A stretch of 64,000 nucleotides of DNA from Oreocharis arfaki (Eukaryota > Chordata > Aves > Passeriformes > Paramythiidae), in the NCBI GenBank assembly GCA_013398015.1, contig VZRR01010831.1:329536-393535 (forward strand), in the 5' to 3' direction. The notes under the pieces were generated by a model, which did no database searches, was not told where the DNA came from, and saw only the letters and a program-made list of their open reading frames with translations. The position numbers and the translations under genes were made by a program. Position 1 is the first letter of the stretch; each line of letters begins with the position of its first letter. This document shows, in pieces, positions 23,706 to 36,526 of this stretch.

Positions 23706-26683
23706 GAATAAAATGCTATATTTGCATTGCCATTTATAAAACTGAGATTTTCCCTGGCAGATTCCTGAGTTTGGGCAAGGGAGAGCTACAAAATGAAGGT
23801 GAGCTCAGTGCCTTATGGCATGTCTGGGATTCCTACCAGGACAGTCTGTGCCATTGTAAGACTCATGATAGAAATTGGAATAAAGAACTGCCATTGCATT
23901 ATGAATTCTGCAAAAGCACTTCCTGGCCAGTAATAACCTTCCCATGCTCCCAGGGATCTGTGTGGATCTATTTTCCTTTATCCACAAGTGTTAGGCAGCT
24001 ACTACCAGACAAAACTGTTAGGTTTTTTTTTCTTACAAGTGTTAAAATTTCAGTCATGAAAGCAATCTCTTTGGTCCTGCATAAGCAGAGCTTCACGAAA
24101 TACATATGTACTGTTCCATTTCTCTGTAATAAAAGCATTTCCCAAATAACAGTGATGTGCAAAGAAGCAATGTGCTGCTTTCTGCAGTGTTGTTTTGAGT
24201 AATGATATCCAGCAATTCCTCAGTGGCTGAGGCTTTGCTTCAGTCTTTTGTAAGGGAGTTTTATTCTCCAAGTTTGAAAATGACAACAAGGCTGCCAGAC
24301 TCCCAGGAAAAAAGAGCTCAAAGCAGCCACTCCTTTGTGTATTGCCATAGCTTGGAGGAAGCTTTAGGCACGGCAGTAAAGCAAAGCAGAACTGAATTCT
24401 GCTGCTTAAAGATGAGGGGCCTGAATCACAAGAAGTGATGAGAGGTAGAAGAGAGGGGCAGGTGACCTCAGAGGGTCCTAAAACAGGTCTGGCTGCAGCA
24501 GGGGAGGAGGCAGAACAAGGTTGGTCCGTGTGCCACTGAGGTTTCCCTGTGAGCGGTGTCCCTGCACTCCCCAACATGAGGATTGGCAGCAAAAGTTATG
24601 AACAGCCACTGTTCTACATTAAAGAGAACCCCAAAAATATGAATATTATGGTCTTGGTCCCAAAGACCCTAAGATGTAAATAGACTTCACTAATATTAGT
24701 GCTCAAGCATGAAGCAGAGTTGAATTTAGCAATTCTAATTTTCCATGGTGCAGACTTAAGTTGTTGGAAACAAATTCATGCTTTGTCACTTCAGTATTTT
24801 AATTCTGCAAGTGACATGAAAGCAGTTTTCACTCATTAGAACATAACTTGGGCTGATTGAACGCTTTTTAGTATAAAATGTGGAAGAAAATATGGCAATG
24901 AAATTGCACTGTAAAATTTGAACATAACTGCATTTCTCATTTGCTGTCAAAGGTATTTGGATCCTCATTTTGGCTTATTGCTCTTTTACAGAGGAGAATC
25001 AAGCTGAAAAATCACCTACATTTCTTCCAATCCGAATTTTTATAAGTGTTTAAGCTAAAGTAAAGAGAGTTCAGAGACAAGGAAAAATAAAGTTCCCTTA
25101 CTCCTTACTTTTTGTGCATGCATATGTATAGGAATTTGTACTTAAGCAGCTGAAAGGCTGTACTGTACTTCATGTGCCCTTCCTTTTCCCAAGCTTTTAG
25201 GCTTGCAGCAACCCGTGAGAGGCAGCATGATGTCATTATAATCACAGAACAATTTTCTTCCTACTGGAAAGAAACACATTGTTCCCCCTCAGTGAAAGAA
25301 AATTGAAGCTTTCAATGTTGCAAATAAAATAAGATACATCTAAGAAGTTGTTTATCCTTAATTACAGTCTCTGAGAAGCAGGAGATGCTGCATTTCAAAA
25401 GCAAAGATCTTTCCTTAGGCCTTTGTTTCATTAAAAAACTGTGGGGTTGGTGCTGCTGCTCCCCACCAGCTGCATAGGGGTTGTGTTTGTGTGCAGTGTG
25501 TAGATTTTTTGTTGAGATCTGGGCAGCCTCAGCCTGGCCCCTGAGGCTCTCTCAGGTAATAGGATTGACTGGTCCCTGGGTGTTTGTGGGGCAGGGAATC
25601 TCCGTCCCCAAAGTCCCAAAGTACCCACCTGGGGTGATGCACAGCATCTCAGCAGCATTCAGAGCTGGAGTGGGAAAGGGAAGGGGCTGTGCGGGGTAAA
25701 TCACTCAGAAGCAAGACCAGATAAAAGGAACATGCTGAGAAGAGCAGACAGCTCTTTCCTAACTGAGCTGGGGAGGAAATGGAGTGGCCTGTGGCACATT
25801 GCCTCTGATCCACCCTTCCTTCGCTCGGCAGGGCGGGGCTGTACCTGTTAAATTGTCAGCCCAGAGATGACACGGAAGAACAGCCACAGCTGCCTGAAGG
25901 AAGAAATGGTTAAAAAGCACTGACATCCTTTGCAACAGAGGCTATGCAAGCTCCAGGGCTCAGTTAGAGATTTACACACACGCTGGACCTCTCTCTCTGA
26001 GAAGCTTAGTTCCATCCTCGACCCAGTTTTTGCAGGCCCTGTAGTTGGTACATGAGGTGTGAGGGGTTGCATCTCCCTTTCTCTCGGTATAAGTGAATGT
26101 TATGAGGAAAACTGAGAGCTGGGCTGCCCACATGGTGATGTTTCAGCTGGAAATCACTTCCCCTGGTTTCCTGATGGCTCTCCAAACTGGAGCTCCATGT
26201 GGGGATGAGCCAGCTGAGATTGAAACGCAGGCAGCTCTGTGAGCTCTGATGTTTTCCTTGCCACGGCAGATTCCTTTTCATCCAGCATGGCACGTGTGGG
26301 ATGTTGTCCCCATTCCTTGGCAAAGCACAGCTGTAGCACCTCCAGTTTATGATATTTGTGTGTTGTATTCCTGTGATATGCTCTCCTTGGGCTCAGACTT
26401 ATGGTTGGCCACTGAAAGGCTTTCTGCTGCTCTGAAAATCAGTGCCCTGACTCCTGCAGGGGCTGAGCTGCCTTGATTAGAAACTGTACCTCTGAGAAAA
26501 GGTTTGATTTCTCTTCTAGATTTCTCTCAAGGAGTTATCCGAGATTTTTAGGTGGATTACTGATCTAGAACCGAGTAATCTGACTTGGTGTTCTCCCTTG
26601 ATCTTAAAAGGAGATTGGAGAGCTGTGTGTAACCTCGCCCTTACTAAATCAGTTCAATTATTCATTCTCTGTGAACTCGATCA
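23706..26683. other. unique DNA, nothing recognised
   Basis: Nearly 3 kb with no recognised repeat. Overlapping frames at 23477-24202 and 24050-24592 are partly CR1-derived or random. The part at 25430-26080 is somewhat richer in G+C than its surroundings. Confidence 0.5.
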
Positions 26684-26685
26684 GG

Positions 26686-26922
26686 TTAGAGTAGGTTTAG
26701 ATTAGATGTTAGGAAGAAATTCTTTACTATGAGGGTGATGAGGCCCTGGCACAGAGAAGCTGTGATCTCCTGGATCCCTGGCAGTGTCCAAGGCCAGGTT
26801 GGATGGGGCTTGGAGCAACCTGGGACAGTGGAAGGTGTCCCTGCCCATGGCAGGGGTGGCACTGGATGACATTTAGGATCCCTTCCAACCCAAACCATTC
26901 AGTGATTCTTTGATTCCATGAT
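26686..26922 (+). mobile_element. CR1 LINE 3' end
   Basis: Starts at the ttagatgttaggaagaaattc block (26704-26724). It runs through ctggatccctggcagtgtccaaggcc and acagtggaaggtgtccctgcccatggcagg to ccttccaacccaaaccattc, with two terminal repeats (agtgattctttgattccatga). Confidence 0.94.
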
Positions 26923-26924
26923 TA

Positions 26925-29115
26925 CTTGTTTTCTACCTGTCAAAAGGGATCACAAGTCTTGGAACACGTTTGTGTCTGAAATTAATTTTTACTGAGTGTG
27001 CCGGCACTTATTGTAGGGAGCAGATGAAGATTAAGAACTCGCTGCTTGTGCAGAACAAGAGGGGAGGGCTGTAAACCTGAAAGACAGTGTGCATGAAAGG
27101 AGACTGTCTGAAAAGTTATTTCAAAGGAGGAAATAAGGCTTATTATCTGCAAAAATTAAAACCCACTTGCAGTAAAACCCCTGCAGTTCTGAGCTCGCTC
27201 TGCAATGCAAAGCCTGCAGGAAACACTGAACAGGGAGCAGAATTAGGACCTCGGTGGAAAAAGCTTTCAATCTCTATTCTGAGAGCAGCCATATTAATTA
27301 AATCCATAATATGCTTTGTAGAAACCAAAAAGAATCATGTTGTATCTCAGCCAGGCCAACAGAGTGACTAGTTTTACATGAAGTGTGAAATTAGGTTTAG
27401 TGTGTCTGAATTTTACCTCTGGGGGAAATGTGCTGCAGTTGCAAGTTAGTAGGGCACAGGTCATCGTGTGTGGATTCCAAACTACACAGGGCTGCTGTTC
27501 TGGCAGTACAATGCAATATGCTGCTATTTTTGTACTTGCCATGACACGCTAAGTTTGCCAAATGTACAAGGATCCATCTTCAAGTAAAACAAATAGCCCA
27601 GCTTGTCAGAAATGCTCCTGCTGTAGAGGTGCTGAATTCAGATTTATGATAAAGAACTGAAAGTGTTGAATGCAAGGACGTGTAATCCCTTGGACCACGT
27701 AAATAAGCCACATTTGTGATATTATTTTGTTTAAATGCTGAGACCAAAATATGCCCTCGTGATTGCATAGCACTGATTTATTTTCCTTGCATTATATTCG
27801 AATTCTGTAAAATTCCTGCAGAATTTGAGCATTATTTGCTCTTTCCTTGCTTATAGGAAGTTTTGTTTAGTTAAACAGCTGCTTTGCAAAACAACCTATG
27901 GTGAGATTTGCTTCAGTTTACCACAGTGTCTTGAATACTTCTGTTTTGCTGAAAATAATATAATGTCTACAAGACAACTGCACAGAATTATCTGTTTAAA
28001 TTTGGCTCATGTTTTAATCCCTTAGAACAGGTAAGAATGCCTGACACAATGAGGCAAGCCACAGAAAGAAATACTGTAGCTAAATTTCCAATTTTAAAAG
28101 ACACAAAATGTTTTGATTTGTATTTTAATGGGTCTTCGGAAAAAGCACTGCTTTGTAATTACAAGCTCAAAACTGTTCGAAATAGTTAAATGGCATTTTC
28201 TTTCATTGTTTTCACCCTTTTTTTTCCTTCTCTTTTTCCTTGGACTTACAGCTCCAGCCCTTTCTTGAGACATGCCTAAAACACAGGAGCTCCACAACCA
28301 TCCCCACCTTAAAAAAAATCAGCATTTTTAACTGCTTCCACCATGGTGCACCTGCAATTCCAGCACCAGTCTCGAATTTGGGGGGAGGGTGTTTTGTTTA
28401 ACTGGCTGGTGGGAAGGGAGAAGAAGAGGGAATAAGCATGCTTTTTGTTATTACTGTCTCTAAACCAGCGTGCAGACCAGACTTCATTAGGGAGCAAGGA
28501 GGTTGAGGAGAGCTGGCTGCAGCAAGTTACTTGTTGCCTAGTGACACCATCAGACCTACAAACTCCAGTTCTCTTAACCCTCTAGAGTCCAGGACCTGCT
28601 GGATCTGGTTTCTGGGCAATTCCTGTTCTGACCAGCAAAGAATTTGCTTTTTTATACAAAAATCCTACTGTACCACTAGATGCCAGTAAGAATCAGAGAG
28701 AGAGAGAGAGAGGGATGGACAGCTTACAAGTGAAATTGAAAAAAATTCTTGGGTGTGGGGCTGAGATAATTGTTTCTGTCCTCCTCCAGCACATCTGAAC
28801 CTGAAAACGCCATAGAAATGTTGCCTATAAATACGAGTGTGAGGCTGTTTTTGCAGCCAGCGAAAGATGAAGGGAGCATCTGCCTTGACTCCTGATGTCT
28901 GTTAGTAGAAGTTTCTCTCCTGGCCAAGTGGGTGAAAAACTGTTTTCTGGGTTTTTGTTTTTTTTGCTTGGTCATAATGTGCCCGTTGTTGATGTGGGCG
29001 AAATTCCTTTTCGTTTTGTAGAAGTTAAAAAATGCACTCAAACCCCACCTAAGGGATGAGTGGAACGGGCATTTGGTGACAATGGCCAGGGGAAGGTGAC
29101 AAGGCAGAGGTGTCC
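26925..29115. other. unique AT-rich DNA with one GA microsatellite
   Basis: A near-consensus RFX-type site lies at 28533-28545 and a (GA)n tract at 28694-28713. No gene or interspersed repeat is recognised. Confidence 0.5.
28694..28713. repeat. (GA)n microsatellite
   Basis: About nine AG units following aatc. Confidence 0.95.
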
Positions 29116-29117
29116 GG

Positions 29118-29230
29118 AGAGTCATGGAATATCCTGAGCTGGAAGGGACCCACGAGGATCATCACAGTCCAAATCCTGGCCCTGCACAGGACACCCCAAA
29201 ATCCCACCCTGTGCCTGGGAGTGTTGTTGC
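29118..29230 (-). mobile_element. CR1 LINE 3' end, different subfamily
   Basis: gagtcatggaatatcctgag then ctggaagggacccacgagg, followed by ctggccctgcacaggacacc and ccaccctgtgcctgggag. This end differs clearly from the ccctgccatgggcagg type of the other copies and fits a separate CR1 subfamily. Confidence 0.85.
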
Positions 29231-29234
29231 ATCT

Positions 29235-29820
29235 CTGCTTCGCAGGGATATTATTTAAGAACAATTGCCACTGCTAGTTAGGCTGTAACTAATAGCAAGA
29301 AAACCGTAATTCTCTAGGATGTGCTTTCATAGCAAAACAACTCAAATAACTTCAGGCTTTGGTGTTTTTCCTGTTGACTTTGTTTCAGTTTTTCTACAAA
29401 GCTGTATTTTGAAAACCTGTAGAAAATTAAGAACCACAGCAAAAAGTTCATAGCTCTGCTGCTGTGTCTCCCCCCCACCCCCAGACCAGTGTAGTTGTAA
29501 GTGATTTTTAGCATTATGAACTTTTGCAGCAATTAGATTTGGAAATCTTTTACATCTAAAATAAAAATATCAGACTGTCACTGTAAGTGAGATCTTTATT
29601 GGCAAAAGCAATGAGGCTTGGAAAAATCTCTCCTGATGGAAAAATACGTACTAGATGAATATAAAAAAACTGAAAAATTATGGGTCAAAGGCAAATAAAT
29701 GTGTTGATTGAGACTGTCTTTTGCCAATCTGTTCCTGTTTCCTGCAGAATATCTGAGTTATTTTATTTCTCTTTCCTTCAGGGTAATGGCAATAAGAAAC
29801 CCAAAGGCCCTATGCCCTCA
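29235..29820. other. unique AT-rich DNA, nothing recognised
   Basis: A C-run near 29470-29481 is the only low-complexity feature. Confidence 0.5.
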
Positions 29821-29821
29821 G

Positions 29822-30140
29822 TGGAATCATAGGAACACAGAAAAATTAAGGTTGGAAAAGACCTCCAAGGTCAGAGAGTCCAAGCTGTGACCCATCCCCA
29901 CCTTGTCCCCTGCCCAGAGCACTGAGTGCCACATCCAGGCCTTCCTTGGACACCTCCAGGGATGGGGACTCCAAACCTCCCTGGGCAGGGCAGCCCTGTT
30001 CAATATTTAACAACCTTTTCCAGGAAGAAATTCCTGCTCAGTCCCAACCTGAACGTCCTCTGGTGCAGCACCTGCAGTGAGGTCAACCTCTGTCCTCCAC
30101 CCCCTTCCTGGAGCCTCCCCCAGCAGAGCCCTTTGTCCTG
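29822..30140 (-). mobile_element. CR1 LINE fragment, 3' part
   Basis: gtggaatcataggaacacag, then aaggttggaaaagacctcc at 29848-29866, cacatccaggccttccttgg at 29931-29950, cacctccagggatggggactcc at 29951-29972, and the ccaggaagaaattcctgctcag block at 30020-30041. It fades near 30140. Confidence 0.9.
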
Positions 30141-30939
30141 AAGGGTTTTTTCCCTCTCCTGAGGGAGCAGAGGAATTTTCTCCCCATGTGCCTCTCGAGT
30201 AATTGTTGTTCTTCCCTGTTCTTTGCTCAGCACTTAAACAGAAAGATTTGTGAGCTTGCTTAACAGGATGAAATGAAGCTCCTTTCCAAGGCCTTCTGTG
30301 GGGCTGAGGAACTTTCAGACACAACAGATATAACCTGTCTTGGGGTAGAAATGGAACTGGCTAAAAAGGACAGGACTGCTGTTTCATTGATTGTTCTGCT
30401 TTATTCTCCTGAAAACTTCTTCCCTCTGCAGCATTACTCAGGAAGAAGAAGAATTTTGAACTCATTACTTAGTTCAAAATACCCTCAAGAAGGGGTTTTC
30501 CTACTTGCCAAAGCACAGAGGGGTGAATTCCTGTGGTTAGGGCTGAGTGAATTACACCAGTACTGTGCCAGCATCTAAAGCCTCTCCTTCACCACATCTG
30601 GAAGATGTGCAGTGGCACTGATTTGGTGGTTTAGCTGTGAAAACAAGCCCAGGTTGCACCCAGACAACTTTGGAGACCTTAAGCTGAGAGCAAAAGGCAA
30701 CAATATTTTTTCTAATCCACCCCAAACCTGACTGGAAGTGTGAAGATCCAAAATTTTGGCTTAGACGCAGTGAAAGAGAAATATTTGTCAGATTAATTTT
30801 TCATAGAATTACCTGATCCAAGGGCTCTGAGCTTCCTGTAAACGAATGCAGTTCTCACAGATGCAGGTCAGACAGTAACTAATGGAAATTAAACATGAAA
30901 GCACAGACAGACTGAAGCTTCTGCTTCATGAATTTTATT

Positions 30940-31110
30940 TTCTGCTTTTGTAGCCTGTTCTTTTCTGGTGGCGGCTGGTTAGCAATTAAAATGTGATTAG
31001 CATATAATGGTAACTGCTAATGTGGAAGCATTGAAATTCTTTGTCCCAGTGATTGCTTTCTCATTAGCAGCGTGAATTATGGGGTGTTTTAGCTGCTAGC
31101 CAAAGCTCGG
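30940..31110. promoter_or_regulatory. candidate conserved non-coding element
   Basis: A repeat-free block with homeodomain-type cores: CAATTA near 30984, GATTAG near 30995, TCATTAG near 31061 and GAATTA near 31074. A CTGCTAGC-type string lies near 31093. The call rests on motif texture only; conservation was not tested. Confidence 0.25.
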
Positions 31111-32119
31111 GAGCCACGGGACACTGGAGTTTCCTTTAAAATCATGGAAATCGGTGATTGCTGTCACAGGATTTAGATTTGCAGAAGGAATAAAAATATC
31201 TTCCAGTGACAAACAGGCAGTCATTAGAAAGGAGAAGTGAAAACAATTTCCAGGCTTCTGATGGCACAAGGCCATTCAACTCCATAGGGAATTATATTCC
31301 AGTAAAAATAATTTTTTTTTCCTTATCTCCAGAAATCCTGTGAATTCCAGACATTGGACAGCCTAGGCTGCTGGACATGCATAAAGTCAATAAAGTACCA
31401 TCCAAATGGAAGAGTTGGTAGGGGTTGTATTTCTACAAAAGAGGTGGAAGCCTTAGGATTGTCAAGCAAATAAATTTAACCCTTCATCTGGAGCATTTTC
31501 CTCATGGGTGGTCATCCACAGATAAACACAATGGAATAAGTGTAGAGAAGGCTGGCTGACAGGAATCAGGGATAAAGAAAATTTCTTAGGAAGCAATGCT
31601 GAAAGAGTGTGGTTGGTTCAATCAATTAGAATAAATATGCCAGGGAAGGGGGAAATACCATTGCCTTGTCTAAAGAAAATAATATAAAAAGTCAGAGATG
31701 GTGAAAAGCTGTTAAAGGAAGACATCAATATCAATTGATCCCAAACACATTTAGCCTGGAAAATGGAGGAAAGCTTCCAGGCATCAGCAGAAACCAAGTT
31801 GTGAAACTGCCTTTCAGGGGAGAGCAGTGTGGATGCAAGAGAGACCTGTGTGCTGCTTCCTGGGTCTATCCAAAAGTTTACATCTTGTTTTTCTACCAAA
31901 GCAGAAATCAGTGGTGGCTCATGCAAGAAAATCCCTTCAACTTCCACTTTGTTCCAAATAATCCTTAAAGAACTCCTGTGTGACCTGAATGGAAGTGCCC
32001 AGTAAGGTGACCAAAGGCATTGCAGGTTAAATTGCACATTTTCTTTATTTCCACTGCAAGGAGGAACATGGTAAAGTTCAGGAGTTAATTTACTATTGAA
32101 AGTAACGAAATACTTGGAA

Positions 32120-32350
32120 ACTCAGTACGTGGAGATTGTATCATTAATTAATGAGTGAACTCTACAGCTACTGCAAATTTAGGAAATGGCTTAAATGTTT
32201 CCACCTTCAGGTGGCTTTTTAAAGGGCTCACTGACATGGATTATAGCTTTGTGTGCTAATTAACCCCCAAATTGTTAATCAGGTAATTTCAATACTTAAC
32301 TATGATTTCCCAGTTAGGTATTTTGCTCTTTGTCACGATTATTATACCCC
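32120..32350. promoter_or_regulatory. candidate conserved non-coding element
   Basis: Contains cattaattaatgag near 32142-32154, gtgctaattaaccc near 32253-32266 and gttaatcaggtaatttc near 32273-32290, within repeat-free DNA. This is motif-based inference only. Confidence 0.25.
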
Positions 32351-32634
32351 CCTTTCCTCCGTCACAGGAAACCCTCATTTGAAATACGAAATAATTTCCA
32401 TGTCCTAGAAAAACTACAATTTAAAATTTCTTCTGTCATCCTGCAATAAGGTGCCTGTGGGATATATATCTGAAACTACCCTGGCTTGAAATGTGTCTAT
32501 CATCCCAAGTTTTTCCCCCCACAATATCTGAAGGGGTTACTGCAGTTATCCAATGTTTCTAAATGATCTAGCATTTTGAAACATCAATTTCTGGTTAAAA
32601 ATGGATTATTTGGACAGATTCAAAACACTCTTTT

Positions 32635-32697
32635 ACTTTTTTTCTTTGTCTTTTTTTTTCCTTTTTCTTTTTTTTTTTAAGGAGGAAAAAAAAAAGG
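32635..32697. repeat. T-rich tract followed by A-rich tract
   Basis: T-rich pyrimidine sequence to about 32680 is followed directly by an A-run (32688-32697). The two halves are partly complementary and could fold back. Confidence 0.85.
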
Positions 32698-33354
32698 TTA
32701 ATCCATACATTTACAAATCAGTTTATCCCAGTGAAATACCATTTTCACTGCACACTTGCTAACTGGCTCTATCTGTATCAGTGAACAACTCACGTTCCTC
32801 AAATAGTTCTGCCTTTTTTATTGTCTGGACCATCTGCTGTGCTGTGAGCAGCTACTATTTTGGGCCTTTTTTCCTTTAAGTACAAGTTTCAGATTAAATA
32901 AAGCCTTTGTAAAAGCTGAAATTATTGCCAGAGCATGTTCAGCAGTGTTGATGTGCTTTTGTGGTGGTTTGGGGGTTTTTCTGAAGCCTTTTTAAAAATT
33001 TCAGGCAGCAATGATAGCACAGCCCTTCTAATGATAACAGCATAAAGGACAGGATGATGTAATCATTCCTGCACTCACTCTGAGGGTGCGTTTCAATAAG
33101 TTGGTCACAAATCTTTTGTTGAAAAAAACCCCCACAGTTAATAGCTGAAAATAATAAAGCAAATCTTGAAAAAAGTGTGAAAACCTCTCAAGGAGTCCAG
33201 TTACTTGTGGCATCATTGACATAACAAAGGAAAAGCAGAGACATTCAGGTTGGGGCAGCAATTGTCACACATTTCTGATGGCATTGGTGCATTTGAGGCC
33301 TCCTGGCCTTCCCCACACCAAAAAGCTCATCTGACATGAAGGTCTTTGATGGAT

Positions 33355-33508
33355 GATGGTGAATGGAGCAGCGCTGCTGGGAGGAAAAGCTGAGAGAATT
33401 GGGATTGTCCAGCCCAGAGAAGAGAAGCCTTTGGGGTGACCCCATTGCGGCCTTCCAGGACCTGAAGGGACCTGCAAGAGAGATGGACAGAGAATATTTA
33501 CATTTTAT
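33355..33508 (+). mobile_element. CR1 LINE internal fragment, truncated on both sides
   Basis: gaatggagcagcgctgctgg, gagaattgggattgtccagc, agaagcctttggggtgacc, cggccttccaggacctgaagg follow the same order as 41470-41615 of the larger plus-strand copy. The usual 3' end is missing, which is unusual for CR1 and implies later loss or interruption. Confidence 0.85.
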
Positions 33509-34039
33509 AGATGCAGTAACATTGATCAAAATGGGTCCATTTAGGCAGAAGAGGAACTATATCAAAAAGAAAGAGAGAACTCAAGCCTCTTATATGAGTC
33601 AGGTAAATTTCGGGTTTAATGCTTTATTTTAGTTCAAAACTATAACCAAGTAATTGGATTCAGCTGTGGCAAAGCGTTGTCATTGCCTGATTCCCACTTG
33701 GGTAACCAGGCAATTTTTCTTATTTCAAACCCATTTGACTGAATTTGAGTTGCTCCAGTAATACCAGTGACTTTTGAGAACTGGCATTTAAGGTCTCTGC
33801 TGTACTTATTTTAGCTTATAACTTGGTGTAGCATAAACCCCAAACTTTACTTTTCAGATTTTGTTCCCTTATTCAAGTGTCTTGATTTTTGCTGTTCCTG
33901 GTTGTTTATTCTGTCTGTGGGGGGCTTCAAAGTGAAGATAGGAACAGAAGCTCAGCTCTTCCCCCTTCCTTTGCACTTTCCAGTTGCACCTGGAGGCAAA
34001 GAGGGAAAACCTGGAGAAAAGTCTGAGAAATCACTGGTG

Positions 34040-34120
34040 TGGATTGTGTTGGGTCAAAGGTTGGACTTGATGATCTTGAAGATCTTTCCAACCCTAATGG
34101 TTCCATGATCTCGTAGCGCA
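34040..34120 (+). mobile_element. CR1 LINE 3' end, short
   Basis: ttgggtcaaaggttggactt, gatgatcttgaagatctttcc, aaccctaatggttccatgatc. Only the last 80 bases of the element are present. Confidence 0.85.
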
Positions 34121-34121
34121 A

Positions 34122-35138
34122 CTGAAGCCGTGTGGAGGTTTTAGAATAAGTGTTGCCACAGGGTTTTTTTTTTCTGAGAGGATACATCTGGATAGGAATT
34201 TGAAAGTCAGATGAGTATTTGCTTTTCATTTTTAGCTAATATCCTGTGATAAAAATGCCGTGGCATAAGCAGTTGCTCTGAGCGTGAAACTGAGGAAAAT
34301 GTACTCATTTTCCAGCTCACCCTTGGAAATGCAGCACTTGTAAGCAGAAGAAATGCACACCGTAAATCACACTTATGGTTAATGCCCAACCCAGGGGTAA
34401 AATGATGTCAGCAGAATTGTTTTAATGAAAAGTGCTCTTTTTTTCTCTGCGAGGGTTTTATTTTATTACAGGTTCCCTTCAGATTTCTTCAGTACATATG
34501 TATGTGTTGATTGTCTTTCTATTTGATGCATTAATCTGAAACTCAGAGAAATACTGCCTGTAAATTGAGTATATCGAGCAGTTCTTCCCTTGCTTGAAAA
34601 CTCGAAGATTAAAAACCGTGAATTACCTAAGTAATATCAACTAATGCTTCTTTTAGCTGTCTACGGGCTCTGAAACACAGTGTTAATTTATCCCTCAACT
34701 ACTTGAAATCTTAATGCATTGTGTCTTGGTTTATTTGCCCCATTTGTGAAATTGTCTTCGAATGTTTTACAAATAAAATGCTCTGTCACTGCGGTTTCAG
34801 TATCTCAGTGATGCACAGAAACATAATGGAATTTTCCCTATTTTCTTGATTTATAAACCAGGAAAAATAAATTTAAAAAAAAAACAAACCAAAAACAAAA
34901 CCAAAAAAAACCTCAAATGGGCAAAACAAACCAACCAATGTGCTACTCAGTCTATTTTAATCATACATGTAAGTAGGTTAAACTATTATAGTATTTTGTC
35001 ATTAACATGGTGGAAATTAGTGCAAAAAATTCACTAAGTGTGGGGGGTTTTGGAGTACCTCAGCTCTGTTAGTGCTGTTCTCCTGCTACTCACCTGTGAA
35101 ACTCTTGTTGTTGTCACTGTTCAACCTGCACTCGAATG
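34122..35138. other. unique AT-rich DNA with an A/CAA low-complexity tract
   Basis: An A-rich tract with CAAAC/CCAAAA units lies at 34868-34915. Otherwise nothing is recognised. Confidence 0.5.
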
Positions 35139-36525
35139 TAGCAGGTTCTTCTTCTTCCCAAAGCCTGCATCTCTTAGCACTTCATCTGTTTCAAACCCTC
35201 AGCCGGTGTGGTGCAGGTCAGGCCGTGAGGAGGGTGTGGGGAAGGAAATTAACGCTTGTGCTGTTAGTGGAGCAGTTGGGTTTCTCAATGGCTCGTAAAT
35301 ACTCGAGTTTCCAGACCTCCACTCCCTCTGAACCACGAAACCTCAGCGAAAGCAGTGCCTGGCCAGAGCACAGCCACAAGCTCTCCTCGTTTTGGCTGAA
35401 GCTGTTGGGCCCTAATTGAAGGGATTAACTCCTCGTCCAACAGCTTTGCATTTTGTGCCGGTCACTGGCTTCTTGATTTTGCATCCCTTCCAGCTACTGC
35501 AGTTTTCTCAAATGCTTCAGTGTTTAATTTTAAAGATATCCTGGCAGAGAAAGCACTTCTTCCAGATGACAACTTGAAAATCATGATGATATTATTGGCG
35601 TTGCTAATGCTAGCTGTAGTGTAAAATACCGATAATTATTGCTGGGTTCTGGCAAATTGTGTTTTGTCCCATCTATGTGCATCATACTTCAGCAAGCAGT
35701 TCAGGTCTTCAAAACCAGGTTATTAGGCATTTTCTGTGCATGGTTTTGACTGTGAGAGAAATGGGATAGAGATGGGTGCTGGGGCTGTACAGCAGGAAGA
35801 GGGAGCTCTTCATATTCTTCTTTTCTCGTGTGACCTGTGAGTTTCCAGGTTTCCTTTCTGTTTGGCTTTTGGTTTTGAGAGATAATAAACAGATGATATC
35901 GAAGTAAATAGCAATGAGTGGATCTTGACAGCTTTATTACGGCTATTATGTTATGGTACATTAAGTTTTTAATGAAATAAAATATGGCAGATTGCCAAAT
36001 TATGTGATGATAATTTCAGGAAGCTGTAAACAGGTTACTCAGTAGTTTATAATTGCTGCAGGTAATTTAACATTCAGGAAACTTCCACCCACTGATAGTA
36101 ATTAAGATTGTGTTTTGGCTATGTGCGTTGATTACGAGTATCTGATAGAGAGAATCTCTCTTTTCTCCTTTCATGTGGTATTTCACACTTAGCATTTTAC
36201 CCTGCTGGCAGCAAATCTTCCCTTTTTATTTTGCATCATGGAACCTGTCAGTGGAAAATATTGTAACAATATGTAATATACCTGTGAATAACCTCGCTGC
36301 TGGACTTCCAGTGTCAGAGACAGCTCAGCTTCTGCCTGCAATGAAAATTTCCTTTATGGGGCTGCCTGCTGGAAAGTGCATGGGAAGAACACCTTTCAGC
36401 TCGAGTTTGGCCAACACAAAGCCCTCAGCTTTTCTAAATCTTGCATTAAGGCAGTGTGGGAGAAAAATCACCCAGCAGGTATGTAGGGATGCTGTCAAAA
36501 TAACCAGAAAATGCAGGAATTTCCC
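35139..36525 (+). repeat. 1387-bp direct repeat, copy 1 (probable assembly duplication)
   Basis: Identical to 36527-37913 at a constant offset of 1388, except A at 35550 (G in copy 2, 36938) and A at 36481 (G in copy 2, 37869). I found no indel. The copy ends exactly at the single N. The content is unique AT-rich DNA; 35930-36110 is a block with many TAAT/ATTA cores. No gene is recognised inside. Its open frames appear in both copies simply because the DNA is repeated. Confidence 0.97.
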
Positions 36526-36526
36526 N
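36526..36526. other. single ambiguous base N (assembly join)
   Basis: The only N seen in the window. It sits precisely between the two 1387-bp copies. Confidence 0.99.

Larger units (their letters stand above)
30145..33240. other. long unique AT-rich stretch, candidate non-coding elements
   Basis: About 3 kb without recognised interspersed repeats. Two blocks (30940-31110 and 32120-32350) are rich in ATTA/TAAT motifs and are listed separately. A mirror-like T-rich then A-rich tract lies at 32635-32697. Confidence 0.5.
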
